Below, piece by piece: positions 37,291-48,693 of a stretch of 64,000 bases of DNA. Under the pieces are notes generated by a model. The model saw only the letters and a list, made by a program, of their open reading frames with translations, was not told where the DNA came from and made no database searches. The stretch is taken from contig JAMXBD010003368.1 of the NCBI GenBank assembly GCA_024138025.1, positions 1-64,000 of the forward strand, read 5' to 3'. The translations under genes and the position numbers were made by a program. The stretch's first letter is position 1. The number at the start of each line of letters is the position of its first letter. The stretch comes from Combretum micranthum. Taxonomy: Eukaryota; Streptophyta; Magnoliopsida; Myrtales; Combretaceae.

Positions 37291-39365
37291 TGTAACGCCC
37301 TAAAATAAGGCATTACAACCCGCCACGTATCCCCTCTTATAAAGGATATGCAAAGGCTCTATTATCTACAATAATACAATCATCACCTGTAAACACTCAT
37401 AGGGTAACTCATAAAATACCAAACCTGTTAAAACTAAAAAATCATATTTCATAAAACATAAACTCCTTGTTCAAACATAAAATCCAAGTTGACTTCACAG
37501 TTAACAAATTCAATAGAAACTAAATACTGTTTACATTAAAATCTTTTCAATTAAAACCAACTATGAATCCAACTATGATCTCAAATGATCAAAACATGTC
37601 TTCTCTCGGAAACTTGGTTTATGAAGCCTAACTCTCGGCTAGGTAGTTGGGTCCACTATCGCCATCCCCGCTATCAAAGAGTAAATCATAACCGGATAGA
37701 TCATACACTATATCTTCTTCACTTGTACCTAAAATTTAAAAGAATGAGCGGCAACGCCCAGTATAATAACTCCAATCCAAAAACAAATGCATATGCACAT
37801 ACAAAAGGCATACAATTCATGCAACTTCAACTAATGCAAATAATCATATTATTATCTTTCTTAAGCTAACACAACAACACAGTCCAATATTAGGCATACA
37901 CTAATCTTGAACTCGGAGTTACTCAGACTCCATTAAAAATCATACAACTCTTTGAAAATAATAATCATATACATATATGGATGAGTGGGTACTCCCCAAA
38001 CACCCCAAATCCAGAACACCTAATTCTACCAGAATCATATCAAGGCGAGTCCACTAGTGACAACCTCACACCAAGATCATCAAGGTGCCACACCAGTATC
38101 ACTGTCTGCCAGGTCTTTACTGGTCAAAGCCAAGCACAATCAATCATACAACTATTAACCCGAATAACGATTAAGTTTATTAAGAAATTTTGTTCCTACA
38201 AGCATTCAATCAATACTAAACTTATAGGCAAAAACAACAAGCAAGGATTGGTTGTACCTTTCTAAATTTCAGGAATATAAATCAAATCCTCAGAATCTGA
38301 TACCAACAACAACAAAGACAACCCGAACTCCACAAACTCTTATATCCACACCAACAACAATTCCACAAACTCCAAATGTCCTGTTACAACATATATATAT
38401 ATATATATATCAACAAATATGATCGCATTATCAAAATATCCTAACAAATATGAATTCTCCAAAAACCTTAACCTGAAAAAAATCTCCGTTATCTATACCG
38501 TCTATTCCGATCAAACTTAACACCAATTATTTCACCCAAAACCCTAAATGCACAACAATAAGAACGTATGAGGATTGTTTAACCCGTATTTTATTTGAAT
38601 CTATCATAGAGGAGATAAACTTACTATTTTGAATAATTAAAACTCGACTTGCATTCACCAATTCACAGATCTCACATGTGCTAAGGTTTCCTCACAAGAA
38701 CCTTCATGCAAAATCCAACCCAAACCCTAAGAAAACGTATACAATTTCATATTTAATCCATAAGAGAAGATTAAAATAAATTTACTTTGGATCAAAAACA
38801 CCCTCCGGATGATTCTCCAAGCCTGGATCTCTAAGAACACTCCAAAACCCTTTTTGACGCAAGAAGAAAATGATAAAAGAAAATATGTCGAAAATGTTTT
38901 TCGCGTCTCATATTTATAGAAATTTGGTCATACGCCGGCGGCATACGTGTAGATCTTATCGGCGTATACCCTATGCTGGCAAAATTTACACTAGCGCTGG
39001 CAGCGTTCATCGGGGCTTTGATTTCCCAGAACTTCGATCCTACTATTTATGCCGGCAAATCCATGCCCTACGCCGGCAGCGTTCCATGCTGGTGTTGAGA
39101 GAAACCCTAGTGAACACCAGCAGCGTTCCTCCCAGCGTTAAGAAAAACACTACTGTTCCCAACCTACGCCGTCTCTACGCCGACAGCGTAGATTCTCCAG
39201 GAGACAGCGTACAATCTGTCAAAAATTGCAGAAATCCGAACTTTAATATTTGTCCTACAACAAACTTAAACTTTTACAATTTACTTGTTTTGACCTTAAA
39301 CTCATCCTATATCATCTCATGATTCATAATTCATTATATTTCCATCTTTATTTCTGTATTTTACA
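37291..39365 (-). mobile_element. 3' LTR of chromovirus C, 2,075 bp
   Basis: On the minus strand it runs from TGTAAAATACAG (39365) to GGGCGTTACA (37291). Its first 690 plus-strand bases match the right LTR at 44163-44860 closely. The end can fold TGTAATGCC against GGGCGTTACA. An (AT)n run lies at about 38390-38410, and a GC-rich motif array occupies 38925-39215. Confidence 0.88.
38925..39215 (-). repeat. GCCGGC-type short motif array in the C LTR
   Basis: Words such as 'tacgccggcggcatacg', 'gcgctggcagcgttcat', 'tatgccggcaaat' and 'tacgccggcagcgttcc' cluster 150-440 bases from the LTR 5' end. They closely resemble the array in LTR H (18836-19200), which belongs to a different lineage. Confidence 0.7.
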
Positions 39366-39382
39366 TCTCTCCTCTCCTAAAA
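39366..39382 (-). promoter_or_regulatory. Polypurine tract of element C
   Basis: On the minus strand a run reading ttaggagaggagagatg directly precedes the LTR start TGTAAA. It primes plus-strand DNA synthesis. Confidence 0.7.
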
Positions 39383-39389
39383 AGAACTT

Positions 39390-42300
39390 TCGTCCTCGAA
39401 AGTTACCTGGATTAATAAAACAACTCTGGATATTTTGTCCTCATATCTTCTTCTAGCTCCTAGGTAGCTTAACGTTCAGTTTGATTAGTCCATTGTACTC
39501 TCACATATTTGATCACCTTGCTTCTCAGAATCTTCTCCTTAAAATCCACAATTCTGATCGGCTTTTCAATTGTCGTAAGGTTGAGCTGTACTTCCAACGG
39601 TTCAAGAGCTATTATTTCTTCCGGATCTCTGACATACTTTCTAAGCATGGATACATGGAACACATTATGTACTCCCTCCAAATCAGGCAGTAAAGCTAAT
39701 CTATAAGCTATGTCGCCTATCCTTTCAAGAATCTCATATGGTCCCACATATTGAGGATTCAACTTTCCTCTTAAGCCAAATCTGACAGCTCCTTTTGTTG
39801 GTGAAATCTTTAGCAAAACGTGTTCGCCTACCTGAAATTCCATTGGTCTTCTTCGTTTATCCACATAACTCTTTTGTCTACTCTGAGCAGCTTGTAATCT
39901 TTGCCTGATCAAACTGACCTTGTCAACTGCATCTTGGACTAACTCTGGTCCCAGCAATTGTCTTTCACCTACTTCATCCCATTGAATAGGTGATCTACAC
40001 TTTCTACCATAAAAGCGCTTCGTATGGAGGTATGCTAATCGACGCTTGATAACTGTTGTTATAGGTAAATTCCACTAGTGGCAAATGCTCATCCCAACTT
40101 CCATTAAAATCCAACACACATGCTCTCAAAATATCTTCCAAAGTCTATATGGTCCTTTCAGATTGCCCATCAGTTTGAGGATGATAAGCAGTACTGAACA
40201 CAACCTTGGTTCCCAAAGCTTGATGTAGACTTTTCCAGAATCTCCCAATGAATCTAGTATCCCTATCTGATACGATTGTTGCTGGTATTCCGTGCAATCT
40301 CACAATCTCTTTGATATACAACTATGCCAAACGCTCTAACTTATAACCAGTCTTAATAGGTATAAAGTGAGCTACTTTTGTGAGACAATCCACAATGAAC
40401 CAAATTGAATCAAGCTTATCTCTCGCCTTGGGTAAAGCAGAAACAAAATCTATGGTGATATGTTCCCATTTCCACTGTGGTATTGGCAAAGGCTTCAACT
40501 CACCTGCTGGTTTTCTGTGCTCAATATTAATCATCTGACACGTATGGCACTTAGATACATATTAAGCTATCTCCTTCTTCATATTGTTCCACCAGTATAG
40601 CTTTTTCAAATCTTGATACATCTTTTTCCCTCTAGGATGAATGGAATAACTGGAGTAATGTGCTTCGTTCAACAATTCCTTCTTAAGTTCTCCTTGCGCT
40701 GGCACACACAATCTCCCTTTATACCTAAGGATACCTTCATCATCTATGTAGAACTCTGGTACCCTACCATTCTCCATTCTCTGCTTAATCTCCAAGATAC
40801 TCTGATCGTCGGTTTGAGCTATCTTGATTCTGTCCACAAGAGTAGGTTGAATTATCATATTAGCCAATCTTTCACCTACTTGTCTTGTGACTATTTCTAG
40901 TTCAAGCTTCCTCATATCATTAATGAGATGACATTCCGTCGTGATCAAAACTGCAAGATTCTCTATTCTCTTTCTGCTCAAGGCATCAGCTACTACATTC
41001 GCCTTTCCGAGATGATACTGAATATCAATATCAAAATCCTTTATCAGTTCCAACCATCTTCTCTGTCTCATATTCAACTCTTTCTGGGTAAAGATGTACT
41101 TTAAACTTTTATGATCCGTATACACTTTACATCCTTCACCATATAGATAATGTCTCCACAGCTTCAAAGCATGCACAACTGCTACTAGTTCCAGATCACG
41201 AGTAGGATAATTCCTCTCATAGGACTTTAACTGTCTTGAAGCATATGCTATAACCCTGCCTTTCTACATCAACACACATCCTAAACCTTGTTTAGAGGCG
41301 TCACTATATATAGCATACTCCTCACCACTCACAGGTAAGGCTAGCACTGGAGCAGATACTAACTTATTCTTCAACAGTTGAAAACTAGCTTCACAGTTCT
41401 CACTCCATTCATACTTCACTCCCGTCTGTGTCAATCGGGTCAAAGGACCGGCAATCTTGGAAAAATCTCCACAAATCTTCTGTAATATCCTGCCATTCCT
41501 AGAAAACTTCTGATTTCCGTCACAGTCTTGGGTCTTGGCCATTCAACTATTGCTTTGACTTTCTCAGGATCCACTGATATTCCACTACCATCAACAATAT
41601 GTCCTAAGAAAGATACCTGTTCTAACCAGAACTCACATTTTGAAAACTTCGCATACAACTTCTCTTCCTTCAATCTAGTCAGAACTAATCTCAAATGTTC
41701 TTTGTACTCCTCTTTAGTCCTTGAATACACCAATACGTCATCAATAAAGACTACCACGAATATATCAAGATACTCCCTGAAGACTCTGTTCATCAAATCC
41801 ATAAATACTGCTGGTGCACTGGTGAGTCCAAAAGGCATGACAACAAATTCATAATGTCCATACCTTGTCCTGAAAGCTGTCTTCTGAATATCTTCGGCTT
41901 TCACTCTCAACTGATGATATCCAGATCTCAAGTCTATCTTTAAGAATATTGAAGCTCCTGCCAACTGATCAAACAGATCATCAATTCGTGGGAAAGGATA
42001 CTTGTTCTTCACTGTCACCTGATTCAATTCTCTGTAATCAATGCATAGTCTCATACTACCATCCTTCTTCTTAACAAATAGAACTGGAGCTCCCAAGGTG
42101 AAACACTAGGTCTGATGAATTTCTTCTTCAATAATTCATCCAACTACACTTTAAGCTCAGCAAGTTCTGTAGGAGCCATTCGATAAGAAGCTTTGGATTT
42201 CGGTATAGTATCGAGTACCAAGTCAATATTAAACTCCACTTCCCTCTCTAGTGGTAATCCAAGCAGATCTTCTGGAAAAATTTCTGGATACTCACATACA

Positions 42301-42443
42301 ATTAGAACATCCGACAACACTAACTCCTTTTTATCTTCTTTCACCATAGCAGCCAAAACTGATCCTCCCCACAATTCATAAGTAGGTAAAACTAGAGGTC
42401 TTTGCACTACTAACTTATGAACAAATTGATCACCATTGGGCAT
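39390..42443 (-). pseudogene. Chromovirus C pol: RT-RNase H-integrase-chromodomain
   Basis: Minus-strand order is RT (42443-41440, with [40 protein letters not shown] and the catalytic [11 protein letters not shown]), RNase H (about 41542-40900, YSDASKQGLGCVLM and [18 protein letters not shown]), integrase zinc finger and core (about 40700-40000, with KWEHITIDFV), integrase C-terminal region (GKLNPQYVGPYEILERIGDI and LEGVHNVFHVSMLRKYV) and a C-terminal chromodomain (KYVRVQWTNQTER) that targets insertion through chromatin. Integrase after RNase H plus a chromodomain defines a chromovirus. Stops and frameshifts break RT/RNase H, the integrase core (about 40320 and 40560) and the chromodomain, so it is non-autonomous. 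Confidence 0.88.
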
Positions 42444-42454
42444 ATTGAATTCTA

Positions 42455-42757
42455 CTACTGATTATAACAATCAATCACCACATGGTACTTTGCCAACCAG
42501 TGTACACCCAAAATCATATCAAAATCCAACATATCCAGCACCACCAAATCTATAGGTAGATGCCTACCTTCTATCTCAATATCCACATTCTTACAAATTC
42601 TATTCAATACAGACTCACTTCCCAAAGGAGTACTAACAGATACACATCTAGGCAGATATACCACAAACAACATAAAAGATTCAGAAACCCAAGAGAAACT
42701 GGCACCAGTATCAAACAACACATATGCACTATGCAGGAGTATAGGAAACATACCCAC
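42455..42757 (-). pseudogene. Chromovirus C aspartic protease
   Basis: Reads YVLFDTGASFSWVSESF, the DTGA active site of retropepsins, followed by LDFDMILGVHWLAKYHVVID, the second conserved protease region. It processes the Gag-Pol polyprotein. It is separated from RT by a stop at about 42455. Confidence 0.8.
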
Positions 42758-42847
42758 GATAGTGTCAACACTAGAAGTCTCACTACGCTGTAAAGCGTAA
42801 ACCTTTGCTAGTGCTCGCTGCCCTTGGCTAGAATAAACTCTGCTATA

Positions 42848-43966
42848 CTACCCTCCTTTACAATCCACAGCTCTGTGTCCTCTCTGCCCACACTTGAAGC
42901 AGAAAACCTGTGGAATAACTTTGTCTGTGCAGGTATTACTCTTGTGTCCCAACTTTCCACAAGGAAAGCAAGCATCCTCTACCCATTTGCAATCCTTCAC
43001 ATCATGTGGTCCAAGGCGTCTCGTGCATCTTCTATCTGTATTCTGCACTGCTGACCTGAAATTTTGAGTAATAGGCCTCTTGCCTCTATCTTGTAAGTAC
43101 ACCAGCTGCTGGCCTCTTGCCTAAAAATATCTGATTCCTCTATGGCTCATAGCTTCTAATCCTGCTCAAACCTTGCTCCACTGTCTTAGCTTTGTTCACC
43201 ACAACTGAGTAGTTGCTCAAATCCATCAAATTCACCTGATACTGGATCTCAGGTTCTAGTCTAGTGATCAATCTGCTAACCTTGGCCTCTTCACTCTCTT
43301 TCAGAGCGTCAGGTAGAAATCTCATCAACCTGTGTAATTCTGACTCATATTCTTCCACTGTCATTTTTCCTTACTGCAGAGTGTAGTACTCTTGAAGCAT
43401 TCTCTGCTTAACACTATCAGGAAAGAATTCTCTGTAGAAGGCCTACTGAAACATTTGCCATGTAATTATACCAATCATGTGTCTTCTAGTGCTCAACCAC
43501 CAGTTGTTGGCTCTTCTAGTCAGCAAATAGGAGGCATATTCCACTTTCTTGTTCTCTGGGATATCCAAAGCAGCAAATGTCTTCTCAACCTCTTCCATCC
43601 ACAACTGTGTTTCGAGAGGCTTACTTGTACTGGCTCAAACTTATGCACCAGGTCCACAAATTTGTTCAGACTAAGCACATCTGCATGCTTAACTCCATTT
43701 CCTCCATTCCCATTTAACCTGTGTGTCTCCTGTCTCCAAGCTTCGGCGTTTTCTTGGACCATCTGCATGTCCCTCCTCATGTCTTGCTACTGTTGACCTA
43801 CTACTCCTAACAAAGCATTCACAGCTTGCATAAGTTGTGCAGCATCGACCGGAACCTGCTGTCCGATAAGTGGAGGTGGTGGCAAGTCTTGATTCTGAGC
43901 CTGCTGCTCATCCTGCTGCTGCCCCAAATTCTCATTTTCCTCAGGAATTCTTCTTCTTGGAGGCAT
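42848..43966 (-). pseudogene. Chromovirus C gag
   Basis: Likely start is Met at 43966 (PPRRRIPEENENLG, a common chromovirus Gag start); an upstream in-frame Met at 43987 is less typical. The middle carries TVEEYESELHRLMRFLPDA, a classical Gag segment (43364-43300). The C-terminal end has two zinc knuckles, CFPCGKLGHKSNTC and CFKCGQRGHRAVDC (about 42975-42860). Gag packages the RNA. Frameshifts or stops lie near 43787, 43500, 43380 and 43110. Confidence 0.83.
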
Positions 43967-44143
43967 TCTAATACAACAAAACACCACGAAATTAGAATAA
44001 GAGTATCCAACTCAAGATCAAAACTTAAATCTATAAGACAACATTAAACTTAACTAAACAACAAACCTATTATTCTACCCCACTCCTCAAATCTCACCGT
44101 CCTAAGGAATCAAAACTTAAATCTATATGATTCAAAACCTATA

Positions 44144-44155
44144 GCTTTGATACCA
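44144..44155 (-). promoter_or_regulatory. Primer binding site of element C
   Basis: Minus strand TGGTATCAAAGC, one base from the initiator Met tRNA match, seven bases from the LTR border at 44163. Confidence 0.8.
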
Positions 44156-44162
44156 AATAAGC

Positions 44163-44860
44163 TGTAACACCCTAAAATAAGGCATTACAACCCGCTACGT
44201 ATCCCCTCTTATAAAGGATACGCAAAGGCTCTATTATCCATAATAATACAATTATCATCTGTAAACACTCATAGGGTAACTCATAAAATACCAAACCTGT
44301 TAAAACTAAAAACTCATACTTCATAAAACATAAACTCCTTGTTCAAACATAAAATCCGAGTTGACTTCATAGTCAACAAATTCAACGGAAACTAAATAAT
44401 GTTTACATTAAAATCTTTTCAATTAAAACCAACTATGAATCCAACTACGATCTCAAATGATCAAAACATGTCTTCTCTTAGAAACTTGGTATATGAAGCC
44501 TAACTCTTGGCTGGGTAGTCGGGTCCACTATCGCCATCCTCGCTATCAAAGGATAAATCATAACCGGATAGATCACACACTATATCTTCTTCACCTGTAC
44601 CTGAAAATTTAAAGGAATGAGCGGCAACGCCTAGTACAATAACTCCAATCCAAAAACAAATGCATATGCACATACAAAAGGAATACAATTAATGCAACTT
44701 CAACTAATGCAAATAATCATATTATTATCTTTCTTAAGCCAACACAACAACACAGTCCAGTATTAGGCATACACTAATCTTGAACTCGGAGTCACTCAGA
44801 CTCCATTAAAAATCATACAACTCTTTGAAAATAATAATCATATACATATATGGATGAGTG
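44163..44860 (-). mobile_element. 5' LTR of chromovirus C, truncated by the B insertion
   Basis: Matches 37291-37987 with few differences and stops where element B begins (44861). The last five bases before B are gagtg, which should be repeated at the far end of B, outside the window. Confidence 0.88.
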
Positions 44861-47196
44861 TGTAAACCCCGGTTTTTTAGGTAGCCAAGAAAACCCTAGA
44901 ACCGGAAACCAAAACCCTAAACCGGAATAGCTCAAGTCTGGAGTGAGAACTATGAACCCTAATTCCGGCTTTTCCTCGGTTTCCAATTAAGAAACTTTTA
45001 TAAGAAAATTTAAAATTGGATATAGTTCCTAATTATATTTCAAACCAAGAAAATATCAGATTTTTGGAAAATTTCAATTCCGGGTCATCCCGAGACCCAT
45101 TATAGAAAAACGTGCCCTGGAACTAGAATTTCAAAAATATACTTATGAGTACTCATTTGAACCGAAATAAAATAAGGATTTCAAAAATATATTTTTCATA
45201 ATTTTCTGGTTTATGAAAAATACAGTTATAGCCTTTTTGTTCGTATTTCATTACTACCGGAAATTAAATTATCTTGTCAACTATTCATTACTATTCATAA
45301 AGTACTACCTAGCCTACCTATTAGCCACCCTACAAGTCTAACCCTTACCATCAATCAAATCCCTTCCATTCTTCCATAACTTTTGTCTCTTCAACTTCAC
45401 TTTAATATATGACAAGTGATATAAATTAAATCAAGGCCAAATCAAGATGGACAAAGCAAGCTCCGCCGCCCCCCACCCCTTTCAAGCTTCAAACCGGCGC
45501 CATTTGAGCTCCCCCATCCATGCTCCATTTGATATTTTTCTTACTCATTTAACCTAATTCCAACTCCTATATAAGCTATCTTTCCTCTCTCTCTCCTCAT
45601 TCTTTCACTTTCCAAAATTTTCAAAGTGCAAAAGCTCTCTTTTGTCTCCCATTTTCTCTCTTGGCTGAAAGTTTTGGAGCCCCCACACACACACACACAA
45701 CTTCCATTTACTCTTTACATCTCCTTTCTACTTCAAGTAAGTAAAGTTCCACTTCTTCCCACTCATAAAACTTTGTTATGGCTAAGTGATTTTTGGATAT
45801 TTCAACTCCATGTCCCCATGATCTTTTAGTAGGGACAATGAGATATCAAAACAAAAATCCCGAACCATTACAAAGTGGATCTAACTTTTAAAGAAGCTTT
45901 CATACCAAAAGCTTGATGTTCCTCCAACAATAAGTGTTTTTAAACAAAGAACTTTTATAAAAATATAGTTTTTATGTTTTCAAAACTCATTTAAGCATTT
46001 GATAAAGTAGATCCATCACTTCATCACTCATGATCATGTAGGCATTTAAAGTTTCATTATTATTTTGTTTCTATGTGCATAAATAGTCTTAAATACTTTT
46101 TTCTTTAGTAAATGACTTTCCTAGTATATAGATCTATAGATAGATGAGTCCATGAAGTCAAAAAGAAAAGTACTTTACAAGAAAAAGATTTATGAAAATT
46201 CGGATGACTTTGAAAACCTAGGTCAAAAACACTTTTAACAACTTCCAAACATATATTTTATAAGAGAAATGAAGCCTATGGGTAATAGATAATGTTTAGT
46301 AGAATTTCTTATGAGTCTAAATGAGTTTTTACTAAAGAAAATGGTGGAAACAAGAAATGAAGTCCATAGAAGTTTTGAGCTAAAAATCATGTAGCCAAAA
46401 ATTCGTAATAATGGATGTAGGGTTAGAAAACACTATTTTTCCAACTTCAAAAGTGATATTTTCTTGGGTATAGGTATAATAAATACTTAAAGTTTTAAGT
46501 ACAAAATATATTTTCCTAAAGGAATCAACTTGAAAATGAACTTTTGTAAATTCGGATTTTTGGAAACCCCATAGTAAAAGACCCACTTAAAAGTTTATAA
46601 ATGTGGATTTTATTAAAGAAATAAAGGCCTTAGCATATAACTAATATAAGGGTCAAAATTTCTTTAAACAAAATAGAGTTTTATAAAGAAAATCCTTGTA
46701 ATATGTAGGAGTAGTCAAGTATAGGAAATTCACTTACTAAACATTGGTATAAAGTGGTTTCTAAGAAAAGTTATTTTAAAATTCTTTTAATCTAAAAAGT
46801 TATGAGAACATAGACTCATTAAAGTTCACATCATGACATTCATGATAGGGAAAATCATTACCATTGCATTTAGTATCATTTTATACTTAGGAATATCAAA
46901 TGCATTCATCAAAACCGCATTTTTGGAATTGGTAAACCCGCTGTACAGATCTGATCCTTCAATTCTGAGGCTTAGATATTTTCAAAACTTGATTTAAACT
47001 TCATATTTAGAAATCTCTTCCAAAGTAGATAGAAATCGGTATAAAATTTGCGAAATTCCGACTTAAAACGACCAAGTTATGGCCATTTTAAAACGGAACT
47101 TCGAAAATGACGCGATTTCGGTTTTACTAAGTTTTCTTAGAGTTTTAGTGTCCTAAGTTGGTAAAATACTTATTAGGGTATTTCTTATATGAATAG

Positions 47197-47266
47197 GTGA
47201 ACCCGTGGACGGTGACTATTTGCCTCCAGACTATTATTACTAGAAGAACGGAGTACCAATGACGGA
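47197..47266 (+). promoter_or_regulatory. Conserved LTR mini-exon (LTR B)
   Basis: 70 nt between gaatag and gtgagt. The frame from 47196 reads GEPVDGDYLPPDYYY with stop TAG at 47241-47243. The ATG reads ccaATGACGGA. Confidence 0.65.
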
Positions 47267-47562
47267 GTGAGTTTTTCTTCCCAATTCATTTATTGTATGT
47301 GCTTGTAAAGTAGTGCACTAGAATGTAGGTCAATTGAATGGAATATGAATGATGGGGATTAATGGGAAATTATATGATTGATGATGATGTGAGAACACAA
47401 ATAAAGAATATCGAAACCGGGTGATAAACTTTGATTGTATAGTTAGCTATGATGGATTGTCTGATAAATTGATTGATCGCCTAAGTAAATTGGCTTAATC
47501 AACTACTTGGACTAATGATAAATGGACATGTGCATATCACAAGGGATGGAGCATGAGCATTT

Positions 47563-47703
47563 GTAGGTTAGTTGTGAACCATAAACGACATCGAATAATC
47601 GTAGGTTAGTCGTGAACCATAAACGACATCGAATAATCGTAGGTTAGTCGTGAACCATAAACGACATCGAATAATCGTAGGTTAGCCGTGATCCATAAAC
47701 GGG
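47563..47703 (+). repeat. 38-bp minisatellite in LTR B
   Basis: Four tandem units of about 38 bases sharing 'gtgaaccataaacgacatcg', with starts near 47563, 47601, 47639 and 47677. The equivalent place in LTR A has a 30-bp unit containing 'gtgatccataaa'. Confidence 0.85.
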
Positions 47704-48685
47704 ATATTGTTAGTGCCGCAGTAGTCGTTAATCTGCTAACCCGGGATGGAGGGCGCAATTCCATCCACATATGATTTCCGGTTGGTCATATGTATGTTGA
47801 ACTCATGTGTTTGATGCATACACTTGCTTGATTAATAACTTGATTGAATTGTTGTGACATAAATGTTTTTGTGGGAGATTACACTCACTAAGCTAGTTAG
47901 CTTACATCCCTACAGTCCATTCCTTTTGCAGCTTACACATTTATGGCTTAGGCGACGAGACCCGGCTGAACAGGTACTGAAGCTAAGAGTTTTCCCTAGA
48001 AGTTGTAATTTCTGTATTAGACTTCCATAGAAAACTTCTAAGACTTGGTGTAAGCCCCTAGATTTTTCGATAATATTAGTAAACCCTAAGAACCGGAAGT
48101 TGAAACGAAACCCTAAAATTAACCTAGTTCTATGTTTAGTCTAGTGAATCTAGATCCGGCAATCCCGTATTCTTAAACCCTAGAAAACGAAATTGAAATA
48201 ATTGTGGATTATGGTTCGTAATAATATAGGGAAGCCTAAAAATATCAGATTTGAATTTTTCTAGTGTCCTTCGGATCCGATCGGGATCAGTTTTCAAAAA
48301 CCGTGCCCCGGAGCACCGGATAGCAAAAATATTCCGACAACACCAATAGATTCGTAAAAATATAAGGTTTTCAAAAATATCAGTTTTAGAATTTTTCGGT
48401 ATCTAAAAATAACAGATATAGGACTTTTACGCGTATTTTTTTACTACCGGTATTTTAATTGTCTAGTCTACTATTCATAGTACTTTTCTACTATTCATTA
48501 CTATTCACCTTTTTCTACTTTTTCTTATACTCTATTCTTACACTCTACCATACCTATATCTTACAATTTACCTTCCCCATACAACTTTAGTCACATCACA
48601 CTTTACACATTACTTCTTTAATCACATCAATTTTATTTTCTTTTTCAAATTATTTAATTACATCTAATTTCCACTCCCAAAAATC

Positions 48686-48693
48686 TATAAATA
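48686..48693 (+). promoter_or_regulatory. TATA box of the D 5' LTR
   Basis: TATAAATA followed by cccccttcctc and a C/T-rich stretch ending at a splice donor at 48871. The same box is at 57990-57997 in the 3' LTR. Confidence 0.65.

Larger units (their letters stand above)
44861..48048 (+). mobile_element. 5' LTR of element B, first part
   Basis: It begins TGTAAACCCCGG like solo LTR A and breaks off at cttgg (48044-48048), the target duplication of nested element D; the last 261 bases are at 60901-61161. Total LTR length is about 3.45 kb. A TATA-like run ctatataagc lies at about 45568, with a C/T-rich first exon ending at donor GTAAGT (45737). The mini-exon is at 47197-47266 and a further exon at 47932-47973. 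An (AC)n run is at about 45684-45699, and attcggat units begin near 46195, 46399 and 46548. Confidence 0.9.

Noticed and set aside
47563..47703. Regular 38-bp repeats resembling a CRISPR array
   Set aside because: Units are directly abutting with no unique spacers, inside a plant LTR; this is a minisatellite.
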